The notes: generated from the sequence alone by a model not told the origin. DNA of 64,000 nucleotides from Rhodoferax sp. (GCF_025356155.1 NZ_JANXUQ010000273.1:1-64000), one strand, 5' to 3'. Shown: positions 43,859-53,243, counted from the stretch's first letter. Program-made: numbers and translations.

Positions 43859-44743
43859 ATGCCGGTAATCGCAGTGATCAATCGCAAGGGTGGCAGTGGC
43901 AAAAGTACCATGTCCACCCACTTGGCCGCCTGGCTGGCACGCCAGGGCGCAGCCGTGATGCTGGGCGATGTAGACCGCCAACAATCCACCCGTACCTGGC
44001 TTAAACGGCGCAGCCCCGAACTGCCTGCCATCGCCCCCTGGACCATTGACCAAAAGAATGTTTTGAAAGTGCCGGTGGGTGTGACCCATGTGGTGCTGGA
44101 CACACCGGGTGGCCTGCATGGCTTCGAGTTGGCCAAGGTGGTGATGGCGGCACATGCCATCCTCATACCCGTATGTAACTCGGTATTTGACCGCGAATCA
44201 GCCGCCGCCTGCATCGCCGAGTTGATGGCCCTACCCCGCTTGGCCAGCGGCCGCTGCCAACTGGGCGTGGTGGGCATGCGCATCGATGCCCGCACCCGTG
44301 CGGCCGAAACCCTGCGCGATTGGGCGCAAAGCCTCAACCTACCCTTCTTGGGTGTTGTGCGCGAAACCCAGATCTATGTGCGCAGCCTGGACAGCGGCCA
44401 AACCATTTTTGATATGCGCAGCACAAACGTGCAGTCCGATCTGGACCAGTGGGAGCCTATCCTGCAATGGCTGCGACCGGTAACGCAGTTGCCGCCGACC
44501 GCAAATATCAACGTGTCGGCCAGTGTAGAAGCACAAGCGACCACCTGGGACGCTATCCATGCGCCCGCATCCCCGTCACTGCCCGTTGCACACTTACGGT
44601 CGGCGGGCGCGATCAGTGACCGCGTCCATTCACCCCGGGCGCCCAGCCTGATGCCGGCGCAAGAATCTTTGGTGCACGGTAGCCGCCTGTCTGTGTTTTC
44701 CTCGGCACCACAGCAACACGCCCGCCCTGATGTCCTAAACTGA
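43859..44743 (+). CDS. ParA-family ATPase without ParB partner
   Basis: The 294-residue protein has deviant Walker A INRKGGSGKSTMSTHLAAWL at the start, the region MLGDVDRQQSTRTWLKRRSP, and VVLDTPGGLHGFE. About 205 residues form the ATPase; the last 90 (Pro/Ala/Ser-rich) have no recognised domain. No parB or parS-like gene is seen near, so it may position something other than the chromosome, as MipZ or ParC do. It is plus-strand, downstream of purM. Confidence 0.85.
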   Translation: MPVIAVINRKGGSGKSTMSTHLAAWLARQGAAVMLGDVDRQQSTRTWLKRRSPELPAIAPWTIDQKNVLKVPVGVTHVVLDTPGGLHGFELAKVVMAAHAILIPVCNSVFDRESAAACIAELMALPRLASGRCQLGVVGMRIDARTRAAETLRDWAQSLNLPFLGVVRETQIYVRSLDSGQTIFDMRSTNVQSDLDQWEPILQWLRPVTQLPPTANINVSASVEAQATTWDAIHAPASPSLPVAHLRSAGAISDRVHSPRAPSLMPAQESLVHGSRLSVFSSAPQQHARPDVLN

Positions 44744-44830
44744 TTGATTCTGGTCCAGAATGGAATGGCTGGTAGTCGGTGAAGAAGCAAAAATAAGGGC
44801 TTCAACCACTGATTCCAAGGAAGCCCTTCC

Positions 44831-45394
44831 ATGAACACCTGTCTGATTGTGATCGACGTCCAAGAGTCTTTCCGCCACCGCCCCTATTCCACCGAACGCG
44901 ACATGCCCGCCTACTTGGCCGCGCAAAACGCGCTGATTGCAGGGTGTGTGGCGCAAGGCGTGCCCATCGTTCGGGTTTTGCATGTGGCCGAGCCGTCTGA
45001 AGAGAATCACGCCTTCACGCTGGAATCTGGTTATGTGGTGCCACTCAAGGGATTGGTGGATTTCACACCCGCAGCCGCCTTCCACAAGGGCCGCCACAGC
45101 GCTTTGGTGGGGACGGGACTGGGCGTATGGCTGACCTCCCATGGCATGCAGCGGATCATCGTCAGCGGCATCCGCACCGAGCAATGCTGCGAAACCACCA
45201 CCCGCCATGCATCCGATCTGGGTTGGGCGGTGGACTACTGTGTGGACGCTACCCTCACCTTTGACATGGAGCAACCGGACGGCACACCATTGAGCGCAGC
45301 CGACATCAAGGCGCGCACGGCCACCGTGCTGAAAGATCGTTTTGCTACGCTGTGCACCGTGGAGCAAGCGCTGCAACGCGCGAAAGCTTCCTGA
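44831..45394 (+). CDS. Isochorismatase-like cysteine hydrolase
   Basis: The 187-residue protein has the family opening NTCLIVIDVQESFRHRPYS with the catalytic aspartate, a lysine in FHKGRHSALVGTGLG near residue 88, and the nucleophile cysteine in VSGIRTEQCCETTTRHASDL near 118. Such enzymes hydrolyse amides such as nicotinamide or N-carbamoyl compounds. AAGGAAG precedes the ATG. A GlxA-type regulator follows after 30 bases and probably regulates or shares its substrate. Confidence 0.9.
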   Translation: MNTCLIVIDVQESFRHRPYSTERDMPAYLAAQNALIAGCVAQGVPIVRVLHVAEPSEENHAFTLESGYVVPLKGLVDFTPAAAFHKGRHSALVGTGLGVWLTSHGMQRIIVSGIRTEQCCETTTRHASDLGWAVDYCVDATLTFDMEQPDGTPLSAADIKARTATVLKDRFATLCTVEQALQRAKAS

Positions 45395-45424
45395 TCGACC
45401 CTGCAACCGAGCCCGGCGCTGCAC

Positions 45425-46411
45425 ATGATCGACGTCTACTTTGTCCTGCTGCCCGATAGCCTGATTCTGGACTGGGCGGGCCCGGCCGAAGCCTTGCGCA
45501 TGGCCAACGGGGCACTGGTCGCGAATGGTCAGGGCGCACGGTTTGCATTGCATTTTGTAAGCCCGCTATCCGGTATGCAAACCTCGGTGGGCGTAGCGCT
45601 CACCGGGCTGAAGGCATTGCCGAATATGCGCGCGACCGGCGCCGCACTCGCCACGCGCTGGGTGGTTCTGGTGGGCCAACCGGGCAACGTATTGGACGTC
45701 GATTCGGACGCATCGCGCGCAGTGCTGCATTGGCTGCGCGGTTTGCGCCTGGCCACCGGGCAGTTGGAACTGGTGACGGTCTGCGCGGGCTCTGTGCTGG
45801 CCGCACACGCGGGCCTGCTGGCCGGGCGGCGGGCCACGACCCACCACCACCATCTGGACGAGTTGCGCCGCGTGGAACCACGATGCGACGTCGTCGCCAA
45901 TCGCGTCTTTGTGGACGATGCCCCGGTGTTCAGCAGCGCAGGCGTCACCACCGGCATCGATTTGTTCTTGCACCGCATCAGCGCCGAATGTGGCCCGGCC
46001 CTGGCCGCCCAGGTGGCACAAACCATGGTAGTGGCATTGCGCCGTGGCCCCAACGACCCTGAACTGTCGCCCTTTCTGGCCTACCGTGCGCATATGCACC
46101 CTGCCCTGCACCGCGTGCAGGATGCAGTCAGCCAGGCACCTGAAACCGGTTGGACCGTGCCGGGCATGGCGGAAGTGGCCCACACATCGCCGCGGCATCT
46201 GACACGCTTGTTTTTGGAACATGCGGGCATTGCACCGCTGCAGTACCTGCGCCGCATCCGCCTGGCGGTGGCCCAGACCGCCCTGCAGTCTGGCCGCAAT
46301 GTGACCCAGGCGGCCGAGATGGCCGGCTTCAGTTCGGACACGCAATTGCGCCGGGCATGGCACCAGTTTGCGCAGGTTGGCAAGCCATCCGATCCGCAGC
46401 ACGGGATGTAG
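45425..46411 (+). CDS. GlxA-family transcriptional regulator (DJ-1/PfpI + AraC HTH)
   Basis: The 328-residue protein has an N-terminal class I glutamine-amidotransferase-like domain (residues 1-190) with VTVCAGSVLAAHAGLLAGRR at the nucleophile elbow, and a C-terminal AraC helix-turn-helix pair: MAEVAHTSPRHLTRLFLEHA and NVTQAAEMAGFSSDTQLRRA. The amidotransferase-like half is probably a ligand sensor. It is probably in an operon with the isochorismatase-like gene upstream. Confidence 0.93.
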   Translation: MIDVYFVLLPDSLILDWAGPAEALRMANGALVANGQGARFALHFVSPLSGMQTSVGVALTGLKALPNMRATGAALATRWVVLVGQPGNVLDVDSDASRAVLHWLRGLRLATGQLELVTVCAGSVLAAHAGLLAGRRATTHHHHLDELRRVEPRCDVVANRVFVDDAPVFSSAGVTTGIDLFLHRISAECGPALAAQVAQTMVVALRRGPNDPELSPFLAYRAHMHPALHRVQDAVSQAPETGWTVPGMAEVAHTSPRHLTRLFLEHAGIAPLQYLRRIRLAVAQTALQSGRNVTQAAEMAGFSSDTQLRRAWHQFAQVGKPSDPQHGM

Positions 46412-46583
46412 GGTAAAGACATTCGCCTCCGCCCATGCTGCGAAAGGAGTTGTCTTTCGCTCACACATGCGATTCGTCACATACCGGCAGAAATTTGTGT
46501 GGCACATGCCTACATTTCACCCGTCGGACCGCTGTGGCCGACCAGCGTAACAACCTTTGGGCGCCAAGCCTGAACCACACCAT

Positions 46584-47372
46584 ATGACAAACACCATGCA
46601 CTCCCCCTCTCGCAGAAAATTTTCTTCGGTCCTTTCGGCACTGGCTTTGCTTGCTGTACTGAGCCCAGCGGTCTCTCACGCCGAGGGTTGGGAGTTTGGC
46701 TCCAAGACCGTGGCCGGTTCCGGCCATGCCAGCAGCGTCAAGCGCGAACTGGCTGCTTTCCACGAGATCGCCGTCAGCCTGGCGGGCAAGGTCGAACTGG
46801 TTCAGGGAAACAACGAGGGAATTGCGATCGAGGCCGACGACAACCTGTTGCCACTGATAGAAACCGTCGTCAAAAATGGCGAGCTGATCATTCGCCCCGT
46901 TAAAGGCATCAACCTGTCGGGCAACCCATCCATCAAGATCACGGTGTACGCGCGCAATATCGACAACTTGTCGCTGTCCGGCTCTGCCAACCTGACAGCG
47001 GCGCGCCTGGTATCGCCCAAACTGGCGGGCAGTATCGCTGGCTCAGGCCGCATCACGATCAAGGATTTGCAAAGCGATGCGCTGTCGATCTCTATCGCCG
47101 GGAGTGGTCGCTTTGAGGCCCAAGGCACCGCCAAAGCCATGGATGTAAATATTGCAGGTTCGGGCGATGTCAATGTTTCAAAGCTATCGGCCCAAGACGT
47201 CAAGGTCAGCATTGCAGGTTCGGGAGACGCGGCGCTGTGGGTGCGCAAGAGCCTGACCGTCAGCATCGCAGGATCGGGTGATGTGCGCTACTACGGCGAA
47301 GGCACGTTGCGTGATTCGTCCATCATGGGTTCCGGTCACGTCAAGCAAATAGGATCGGCGCCACCGGTCTAA
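46584..47372 (+). CDS. Secreted GIN-domain protein (DUF2807)
   Basis: The exported protein starts with a signal containing SRRKFSSVLSALALLAVL and a possible AxA cut after SHA; the paired arginines allow Tat export but do not prove it. The body is DUF2807, a right-handed beta-helix fold with repeated AGSGR/AGSGD units: IAGSGRITIKDLQ, IAGSGRFEAQGTA, IAGSGDVNVSKLS, IAGSGDAALWVRK, IAGSGDVRYYGEG. Function is not known; the domain name 'auto-transporter adhesin head' is from annotation only. ATG 46584 or 46596 are the possible starts; the track start is not ATG. Confidence 0.85.
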   Translation: MTNTMHSPSRRKFSSVLSALALLAVLSPAVSHAEGWEFGSKTVAGSGHASSVKRELAAFHEIAVSLAGKVELVQGNNEGIAIEADDNLLPLIETVVKNGELIIRPVKGINLSGNPSIKITVYARNIDNLSLSGSANLTAARLVSPKLAGSIAGSGRITIKDLQSDALSISIAGSGRFEAQGTAKAMDVNIAGSGDVNVSKLSAQDVKVSIAGSGDAALWVRKSLTVSIAGSGDVRYYGEGTLRDSSIMGSGHVKQIGSAPPV

Positions 47373-47406
47373 ACCAGGGCAACGGAAGCGCCCAGGCTAC
47401 AGGCGA

Positions 47407-48693
47407 CTAGATTGCTCCACGCAACATCGACAGCAGTCGCCCCAACACCACGTCCCCGCCGGCCCGCAGGCCGTTGTGTTCGTATTCGTTGGTCACCCAT
47501 AGCTTCATGTTGGGCACCACGGCAGCTGTCTCTTCCGAGAACTCGCGGTGCACATACATGTCATCGTAGTACACAGCGGCCGCTACGGGCACCGTGTTGT
47601 GCTTCAGGCGATCTACATCGTAGAGCCGGGGCCATGCCGCAGTGGCCGCCAAGATGTTGGCAGCCTCCTTGAGCGGGCGCAACTGCATGTAAGCGTCCAG
47701 CATCCACGGGTAGACCATCTCGCCGGTGAACAGCACCGGGCCAGCACCGTCCCATGCAAATTCGGGGAACTCGGCCAGCAGGCGCTGCGCCGACCAGTTA
47801 CTGGCCGCGCCCTGTGTGTAGCAGGCCTCGTGCAGCAGCGCATAGATGGGATTGGTGTCGAAATTCTGCATCTGCTCCAGGTGGAACAGAAAGTTCCAGT
47901 TCAGCACCTGCTTGCCATCAGCACCCGCCACAAAGGCTTCTTCCAACAAATAGTGCACCGCCTCAAAACCGCCGCTCATGCCGAATTGCAGGCCCAATTG
48001 CAAGAAGCGCTGCACGGTCAGATCCCCGCCACCGGGCAACAGCACGGCGTGCGTCCGCAGATGGTCGACGATGTTGCGAACCAGCGCGGCGTCGTCTGGA
48101 TAGCGCTGGTAGTACAACCGGTTTTTGTCCACCACCCGGCGGTAGGTCGCGCGGTACACATCGTCCGTGGGACGCATCAACGACGGTATGCCACCGGTGA
48201 TCATCACCTCTTTCAGACCTTCGGGTGATGCACTCAGATAACGCATCGCACAAAAGCCGCCGTAGCTCTGGCCGAGGATGCTCCACGGCTTCGCGCCAAT
48301 CAGTTGCTGGCGGATCGCCTCGGCATCACGCACGATGTTGTCCGCCCTGAAATGCATCAGGTAGTCGGCTTGTGCTTGCGGGCCGGAAAAACCCGCCAAG
48401 GTTTGCGCCGTGATGGGCGTGGAGCGCCCGGTGCCGCGCTGGTCCAGCAGCAGCACGCGGTAGTCTTGCAGCGCCCGCATGATCCAGCCACTGTCAAGCG
48501 TGGGCCGGGGCGAACCCGACCCTGGGCCGCCCTGGAAGTACACCAGATACGGCAGATCCGCATCCTCCTTGCCCGGTGCGACCGCCTCGCGTGCGTAGAC
48601 GCTGACGGTCTGCTTCGGGTTGGCGTAGTCCAATGGCAGGGCGAACGTATGGTCGCGTACAACCATGCCTGGAATGCGGTAGCTAGTGTTCAT
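47407..48693 (-). CDS. Alpha/beta hydrolase, proline iminopeptidase-like (S33)
   Basis: The 428-residue protein starts at ATG 48693 (MNTSYRIPGMVVRDHTFALP). Features are the oxyanion region LVYFQGGPGSGSPRP, the RGTGRSTPI block, and the nucleophile elbow ILGQSYGGFCAMRYLS near residue 138; aspartate and histidine come late (NEYEHNGLRAGGD). It has no signal peptide and so is cytoplasmic. It removes N-terminal proline or similar residues if the family prediction holds. It follows the M3 peptidase gene on the same strand. Confidence 0.9.
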   Translation of the reverse strand: MNTSYRIPGMVVRDHTFALPLDYANPKQTVSVYAREAVAPGKEDADLPYLVYFQGGPGSGSPRPTLDSGWIMRALQDYRVLLLDQRGTGRSTPITAQTLAGFSGPQAQADYLMHFRADNIVRDAEAIRQQLIGAKPWSILGQSYGGFCAMRYLSASPEGLKEVMITGGIPSLMRPTDDVYRATYRRVVDKNRLYYQRYPDDAALVRNIVDHLRTHAVLLPGGGDLTVQRFLQLGLQFGMSGGFEAVHYLLEEAFVAGADGKQVLNWNFLFHLEQMQNFDTNPIYALLHEACYTQGAASNWSAQRLLAEFPEFAWDGAGPVLFTGEMVYPWMLDAYMQLRPLKEAANILAATAAWPRLYDVDRLKHNTVPVAAAVYYDDMYVHREFSEETAAVVPNMKLWVTNEYEHNGLRAGGDVVLGRLLSMLRGAI

Positions 48694-48724
48694 GTTGCAA
48701 GAGCTTTTGGCTTGGCGGTTCGTA

Positions 48725-50713
48725 TTACTTTCCAGAAATTTCGCGAAAAAAGGCCTCCGACGAAGGCTTGCGCTGCAAGAATGCTTCGACCAATTCCGAC
48801 GGCGCCTGCTCGCCACCACGCTCCAAAATCAGGGTGCGGTAACGTGCGCCCAGCTTCGTGTCCATCGCGTTGGTGCCAAAGGCCGAACGCATGTCCAGCG
48901 CCAGCACCTCCGACCACATATAGCCGTAGTAACCAGCCTGGTAGCCACCCATCACGTGGCCAAAGTTGGCGGGCACCATGGTGCCAGGCTCGAAGCCCAG
49001 CGGGGTCTTGCCTTCCAGCTCTGCCCAGGTCTGCATGGGGTCCACCACGGCGGGGGTGTGCAGGGCCATGTCCCACGCAGCGTACAGGCGCTGACGTGCA
49101 TATTGGATGCCCTTGCCAAAGGCGCGTGAGGCGTTCATGCGCTCAATCAACTTGGGGTCAATCGGCTTGCAAGTGGGGCACACCTGCGCAAACAATGCCA
49201 ATGCTTCGGGGCGGCGCGACCACTCTTCGTACATCTGCGACGGCGCTTCGACAAAATCGCGCTTGACGCCGGTACCTGCGTTCAACACGTAGCGCGTTTT
49301 CGACAGAACGTCGTGCATGACATGGCCAAATTCGTGAAACAGCGTTTCCAGTTCGCGCTGGTCAAAGCCTTCGCGGTTGAAGTTGGTCACCAGCACCGAC
49401 ACCGGCTTACGCCCGGCGACCATGGACACACCGCGCACCGGGAAGTCCGCTGCATGTTTGTACTTTCCGTCACGTGGGAACAAATCCAGGTAGAAACTGG
49501 ACAGGTATTTGCCGCTGGTTGTGTCAAACACGTCGTAGCCGCGCACATCCGGTTGCCACACGGGCAGGGTCTTGTTTTCCTTGAACTGCACACCGTACAG
49601 CGTGCTGGTGACCTTCATCATCCACGCAATGGTCGGGTCGGTTGGGAACTGGGCGCGCACTTCGTTCTGGTCCACGCTGTAGCGCAGTTTCTTCAGGCGC
49701 TGCTGGTAAAAGGGCACATCCCAACGTTTCAGCGCCGCGTCCTTGTCACCCGTGGCTGCAACCTTCTCTACGCGCAGCTCGTCCAGTTCCTTGCGCTCCA
49801 GCGCCTCGACCTTGCCCTGCACGTCTTCCAGGAAACGCGTCACGGCAGCAGCCTTGCCCGCCATCCTGCGTTTGATCGTCCAGTCGGCAAAATTGCTTTC
49901 GCCCATCAGTTGCGCCAGCTCCAGCCGTAGCTTGACTGCCTCTTGCAGTAGCCCCAGATTTTCCTGGCCGCCGCGTCGCTGGAATGCCATCCAGAATTCC
50001 TTGCGCGTGGCTTCCACCTGCGCGTTGTTCATGATGGCGTCGTATTCAGGGTAGTCCAGGCCGAACAGGTAGTTGCCCTGGTCATCCTTGTCGCGGTTGG
50101 CCAGCGCGCTGGGCAGCACGCCCTGCAGTGCAGCTTCGGAGAAGGCCAGCTTGGTCTTGGTGTCGCGCACATTGCGTGCAAAGTCTTGCGACAGTTTGTC
50201 CAGCCGCTCGAAGATGGCCTTGGCCCGCTCACGCTTGGCTGCGGGCAAGCTGACGCCGCGCTCTTCAAAATCATCCAGGATGCTTTGGCGCGCCATGGCG
50301 TCCACCGGGTCCGTGGTCTTCAGCGCCTGGACGCGCTGGAACAGTGCCTCACTTTGGAGGTATTCATTGGGCAGCGCGGACAGCAACAACTCACAGGCCT
50401 CCGCAGCCTTGCGCACTTCGGGGTCGGGGCTGGACTGGGCCAACAGACCTACCGGACCGGAAATGTCTTGCAGCCCCATGTCCAGCGCATTCCATGCGTG
50501 CAAAACGGTTTTGGCGTTGACCTTGGACAGGGGCAAGGTCTTGATCTTGTCTACCCGGGCCCGGACTTGGGCGACGCTCTCGTCGCACAGCTTGGGGATG
50601 GCAGCCGCCGTGGGCTGCGCGATCACGCCGCGTGTAGCAGGCGCAGGGGCTCCCATGACTGGGGATAGAAAACATGCGGCAAGGGCCGCGAGCACCGTGG
50701 TTTGAAGCTTCAT
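48725..50713 (-). CDS. M3-family zinc metallopeptidase with signal peptide
   Basis: The 662-residue protein opens with a signal peptide (LQTTVLAALAACFLSPVMG) and has the zinc motif LFHEFGHVMHDVLS near residue 462, with the downstream glutamate in FVEAPSQMYEEWSR. Thimet/OpdA-like enzymes cut short peptides. A signal peptide means it is probably periplasmic, unlike cytoplasmic OpdA. The neighbour downstream is a proline iminopeptidase-like hydrolase, so peptide breakdown is a shared theme. Confidence 0.94.
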   Translation of the reverse strand: MKLQTTVLAALAACFLSPVMGAPAPATRGVIAQPTAAAIPKLCDESVAQVRARVDKIKTLPLSKVNAKTVLHAWNALDMGLQDISGPVGLLAQSSPDPEVRKAAEACELLLSALPNEYLQSEALFQRVQALKTTDPVDAMARQSILDDFEERGVSLPAAKRERAKAIFERLDKLSQDFARNVRDTKTKLAFSEAALQGVLPSALANRDKDDQGNYLFGLDYPEYDAIMNNAQVEATRKEFWMAFQRRGGQENLGLLQEAVKLRLELAQLMGESNFADWTIKRRMAGKAAAVTRFLEDVQGKVEALERKELDELRVEKVAATGDKDAALKRWDVPFYQQRLKKLRYSVDQNEVRAQFPTDPTIAWMMKVTSTLYGVQFKENKTLPVWQPDVRGYDVFDTTSGKYLSSFYLDLFPRDGKYKHAADFPVRGVSMVAGRKPVSVLVTNFNREGFDQRELETLFHEFGHVMHDVLSKTRYVLNAGTGVKRDFVEAPSQMYEEWSRRPEALALFAQVCPTCKPIDPKLIERMNASRAFGKGIQYARQRLYAAWDMALHTPAVVDPMQTWAELEGKTPLGFEPGTMVPANFGHVMGGYQAGYYGYMWSEVLALDMRSAFGTNAMDTKLGARYRTLILERGGEQAPSELVEAFLQRKPSSEAFFREISGK

Positions 50714-50817
50714 GGCAATCCTGAAATCGGGTTGAGAATGGGATTGACCGGCTGGTGCCGGCAGGCCCGTGGCCGCCTTCTGAGCGGTTGGGCTGCGGGA
50801 TTATAGGCAGCGGCTTT

Positions 50818-51663
50818 CTATGATTTACGTAGGGCTTCTACCCAGTCTGCGATGGCTTCCAGGTTGACCCGGTCGTCGGCATGCACCAGGTAGCACTCCA
50901 GATCCGACAGGGCTTGTTCGATGTGGCCCAGTTCAGCGTGGGCCAGGCCGCGGTCGCGGTACTCGGGCCAGGACTCGGGTAGCAAGATCACCAGCCGCTC
51001 TTGCACGGCCAGCAGGCGCTGCCAGTCGCTTTGCGACTTGTGGATCTCCTTCAGGTTGCGCAGCATGCGGGCGATGATCTCGCGCGACGGTGCGGTCTGC
51101 AGGTACAAGCCCAAAGGAGTCTCTAACTCGTCCACCAGGCCGCTGCGCTTGCGGTAGGGCTCCAGACGTTCGGACAACTCTTCGCGGCTCAGTGACTTGC
51201 CGGTCAGTGGGTCTATCACCACTTGTCCCATCGGCAAATTGACCTTGACCAAAAAATGGCCCGGAAAGCCCACACCCCGCACGGCAAGGCCCAGGCCCTG
51301 CGCCAGCTCCATCCACAGCACCGCCAGGGTAATAGGGATACCGCGCCGCGATTGCAGCAACACGTGGACGAAGCTGTTGTCGGGGTCGTAGAAATCATTG
51401 ATATTGCCGCCGAAACCCAGATCCTGGAAAAAGAACTGGTTCAGCACCCGCAGCTTTTGCACCGGCCCGGTATCGGCGGCCAGCCGCCTGCGCACGCGGG
51501 CCAGCAGTTGGTCCACCTCGCCCAGCACGGTTTGCACATCCATATCCGGATATTCGTCCTGCGCCAGGCTGACAGCCGCCTCAAACATCGCGAACTCGCC
51601 ATCGCTTTCAACCAGGGAGGCGAAATACTCCAGCGGAGTGGGTTGGTCGAAGGACAGGTTCAT
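50818..51663 (-). CDS. SirB1-type transglutaminase-like protein with TPR tail
   Basis: The 281-residue protein starts at ATG 51663 (MNLSFDQPTPLEYFASLVES). The SirB1 N-terminal region holds FFFQDLGFGGNINDFYDPDN and RRGIPITLAVLWMELAQGLG, then VGFPGHFLVKVNLPMGQ with a conserved histidine; the C-terminus carries tetratricopeptide-like repeats (EYRDRGLAHAELGHIEQALS). The usual catalytic cysteine is absent, as in most SirB1 proteins. Role unknown. It lies after murJ on the same strand. Confidence 0.88.
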   Translation of the reverse strand: MNLSFDQPTPLEYFASLVESDGEFAMFEAAVSLAQDEYPDMDVQTVLGEVDQLLARVRRRLAADTGPVQKLRVLNQFFFQDLGFGGNINDFYDPDNSFVHVLLQSRRGIPITLAVLWMELAQGLGLAVRGVGFPGHFLVKVNLPMGQVVIDPLTGKSLSREELSERLEPYRKRSGLVDELETPLGLYLQTAPSREIIARMLRNLKEIHKSQSDWQRLLAVQERLVILLPESWPEYRDRGLAHAELGHIEQALSDLECYLVHADDRVNLEAIADWVEALRKS

Positions 51664-51683
51664 GGTGGCAAACCTTTTGCTGG

Positions 51684-53243
51684 CTAACGGTGCAGCAATT
51701 GTCGCAAATTCAGCCCCGCCGCCCAGATTGCTACGAAATAGATAGCTGCACCGCCAGATACGAAGAGGGCTAGCAGCCCGATTCGCACAAGCTTCTCGGA
51801 TTTCAGCGCCAACCACGGCACGGCACCACTTCCCCACATCAAAAACACTGCAAGCAGAGCACTGGCCGCCAGCACTTGCAAAATGAGCCGGCCCCAGCCC
51901 GGCGAGGGCCTATAGGTGCCGCCGCGCACCAGCCCAATCAGCAGCCACAGCGCATTGACCAAAGCACCCACGCCGATCGACAACGCCAGCCCGGCGTGGG
52001 CCAGCAGGGGAACGAACACAAAATTGAGACCCTGTGTAATGGCCAACACCGCAATGCCAATCAGCGCCGGGGTCTTGATGTTCTGGTTGGCGAAATACCC
52101 TGGCGTCAGCACCTTGATAGCCACTAAGCCGAGCAAACCGGCGCCGTAGCCCATGAGCGCGATCGAGGTTTGTGCAACATCCCCGTTTGCATAGGCGCCA
52201 TTGTGAAACAGCGTGGCCACAAGTGGCTGCGAAAATGTAACCAGCGCCACGGCGCTGGGCACCGCCAGCAGCACGACCAGGCGCAAGCCCCAGTCGATCA
52301 TGTGGGAAAACTTGTCCAGGTCATTGGCGGCCTTGGCAGCCGCTAGTTGCGGCATCAGCACCACTCCCAGCGCGACACCCAGCATGGCGGTCGGGAACTC
52401 CATCAACAAACTCGCGCCAGTCAGCCACGTCACAGAACCGGTGGGCAGATGGGATGCAATCTGCGTGTTGATCATCAGAGAAATCTGCGAGACGCTGACC
52501 CCCAACAAAGCCGGCCCCATCAAGCGGACTATATTTTTGGTAGCAGGCTGCGCCCACGCTGCGCGGGCTGCAGCCAGGCTGAGCCTGATCTTGGGCGCAA
52601 GGCCCATGCGCCACAGTGCGTACAAAATAGCGCCGAGCTGCAACATTCCCCCAACCATCACGCCAGCGGCCATCACATAGATAGGCTCGATGCCCATCTG
52701 TTTGAACCACGGGGCCCCGAGCCATGCGGCCAAGATCATGGCGACGTTCAGCAATACGGGTGTAGCGGCGGGAATGGCGAAGTTCTTCCACGTATTGAGC
52801 ACCCCCGCCCCCAGCGCCACGATGGACATGCAGCCGATATACGGAAACATCCAGCGGGTCATCAACACGGCTGCATCGAATCCGGCAGGGGGCAGGCCAC
52901 TGGCCAACAGATAGACAAGCACTGGCGCGCCGGCGATACCCAGCACGCAGGTCACCAGCAGCACCATGGTCAGCAGCGTCGCCACCGAGTTGATGAGCAC
53001 TTGGGTCGCGGCGTCACCGTCTTTTGCCTTGCTGCCCGCCAGCACCGGCACAAAGGCCTGGCTGAAAGCACCTTCGGCGAACATGCGGCGCAGCATATTG
53101 GGGATGCGAAACGCAACGCCAAAGGCATCTGTCATGGCGCTGACACCAAATGCAGAAGCCATCAGCACGTCGCGTGCCAGACCCGAAATGCGGGACAACA
53201 GGGTGAAAAACGAAACGGTGGAAGCGGATTTGATAAGGCTCAC
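51684..53243 (-). CDS. murJ: Lipid II flippase MurJ
   Basis: MurJ flips the peptidoglycan precursor lipid II across the inner membrane. The 519-residue protein has fourteen helices and the motifs SRISGLARDVLMASAFGVSA, FAEGAFSQAFVPVLAGSKAK and LMGPALLGVSVSQISLMINT. Length is normal. Repeat A encodes part of the last helices (LLALFVSGGAAIYFVAIWA). It is divergent from rpsT, the usual arrangement in Betaproteobacteria. Confidence 0.97.
   Translation of the reverse strand: MSLIKSASTVSFFTLLSRISGLARDVLMASAFGVSAMTDAFGVAFRIPNMLRRMFAEGAFSQAFVPVLAGSKAKDGDAATQVLINSVATLLTMVLLVTCVLGIAGAPVLVYLLASGLPPAGFDAAVLMTRWMFPYIGCMSIVALGAGVLNTWKNFAIPAATPVLLNVAMILAAWLGAPWFKQMGIEPIYVMAAGVMVGGMLQLGAILYALWRMGLAPKIRLSLAAARAAWAQPATKNIVRLMGPALLGVSVSQISLMINTQIASHLPTGSVTWLTGASLLMEFPTAMLGVALGVVLMPQLAAAKAANDLDKFSHMIDWGLRLVVLLAVPSAVALVTFSQPLVATLFHNGAYANGDVAQTSIALMGYGAGLLGLVAIKVLTPGYFANQNIKTPALIGIAVLAITQGLNFVFVPLLAHAGLALSIGVGALVNALWLLIGLVRGGTYRPSPGWGRLILQVLAASALLAVFLMWGSGAVPWLALKSEKLVRIGLLALFVSGGAAIYFVAIWAAGLNLRQLLHR
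51728..51778 (+). repeat. Dispersed repeat family A, copy 10, inside murJ
   Basis: TTGCTACGAAATAGATAGCTG, a spacer, and ACGAAGAGGGCTAGCAGCC match well. murJ reads the other strand in the same frame as copy 4 in comEC, giving a membrane segment. Confidence 0.85.

Noticed and set aside
46584-47372. Autotransporter adhesin
   Set aside because: The GIN domain name suggests it, but no translocator barrel is present and the protein is only about 260 residues.
52528-52576. Possible twelfth repeat A copy inside murJ (ACTATATTTTTGGTAGCAG)
   Set aside because: The first half resembles the family but the GAGGGCTAG end is not kept, and the encoded stretch aligns with ordinary MurJ sequence.
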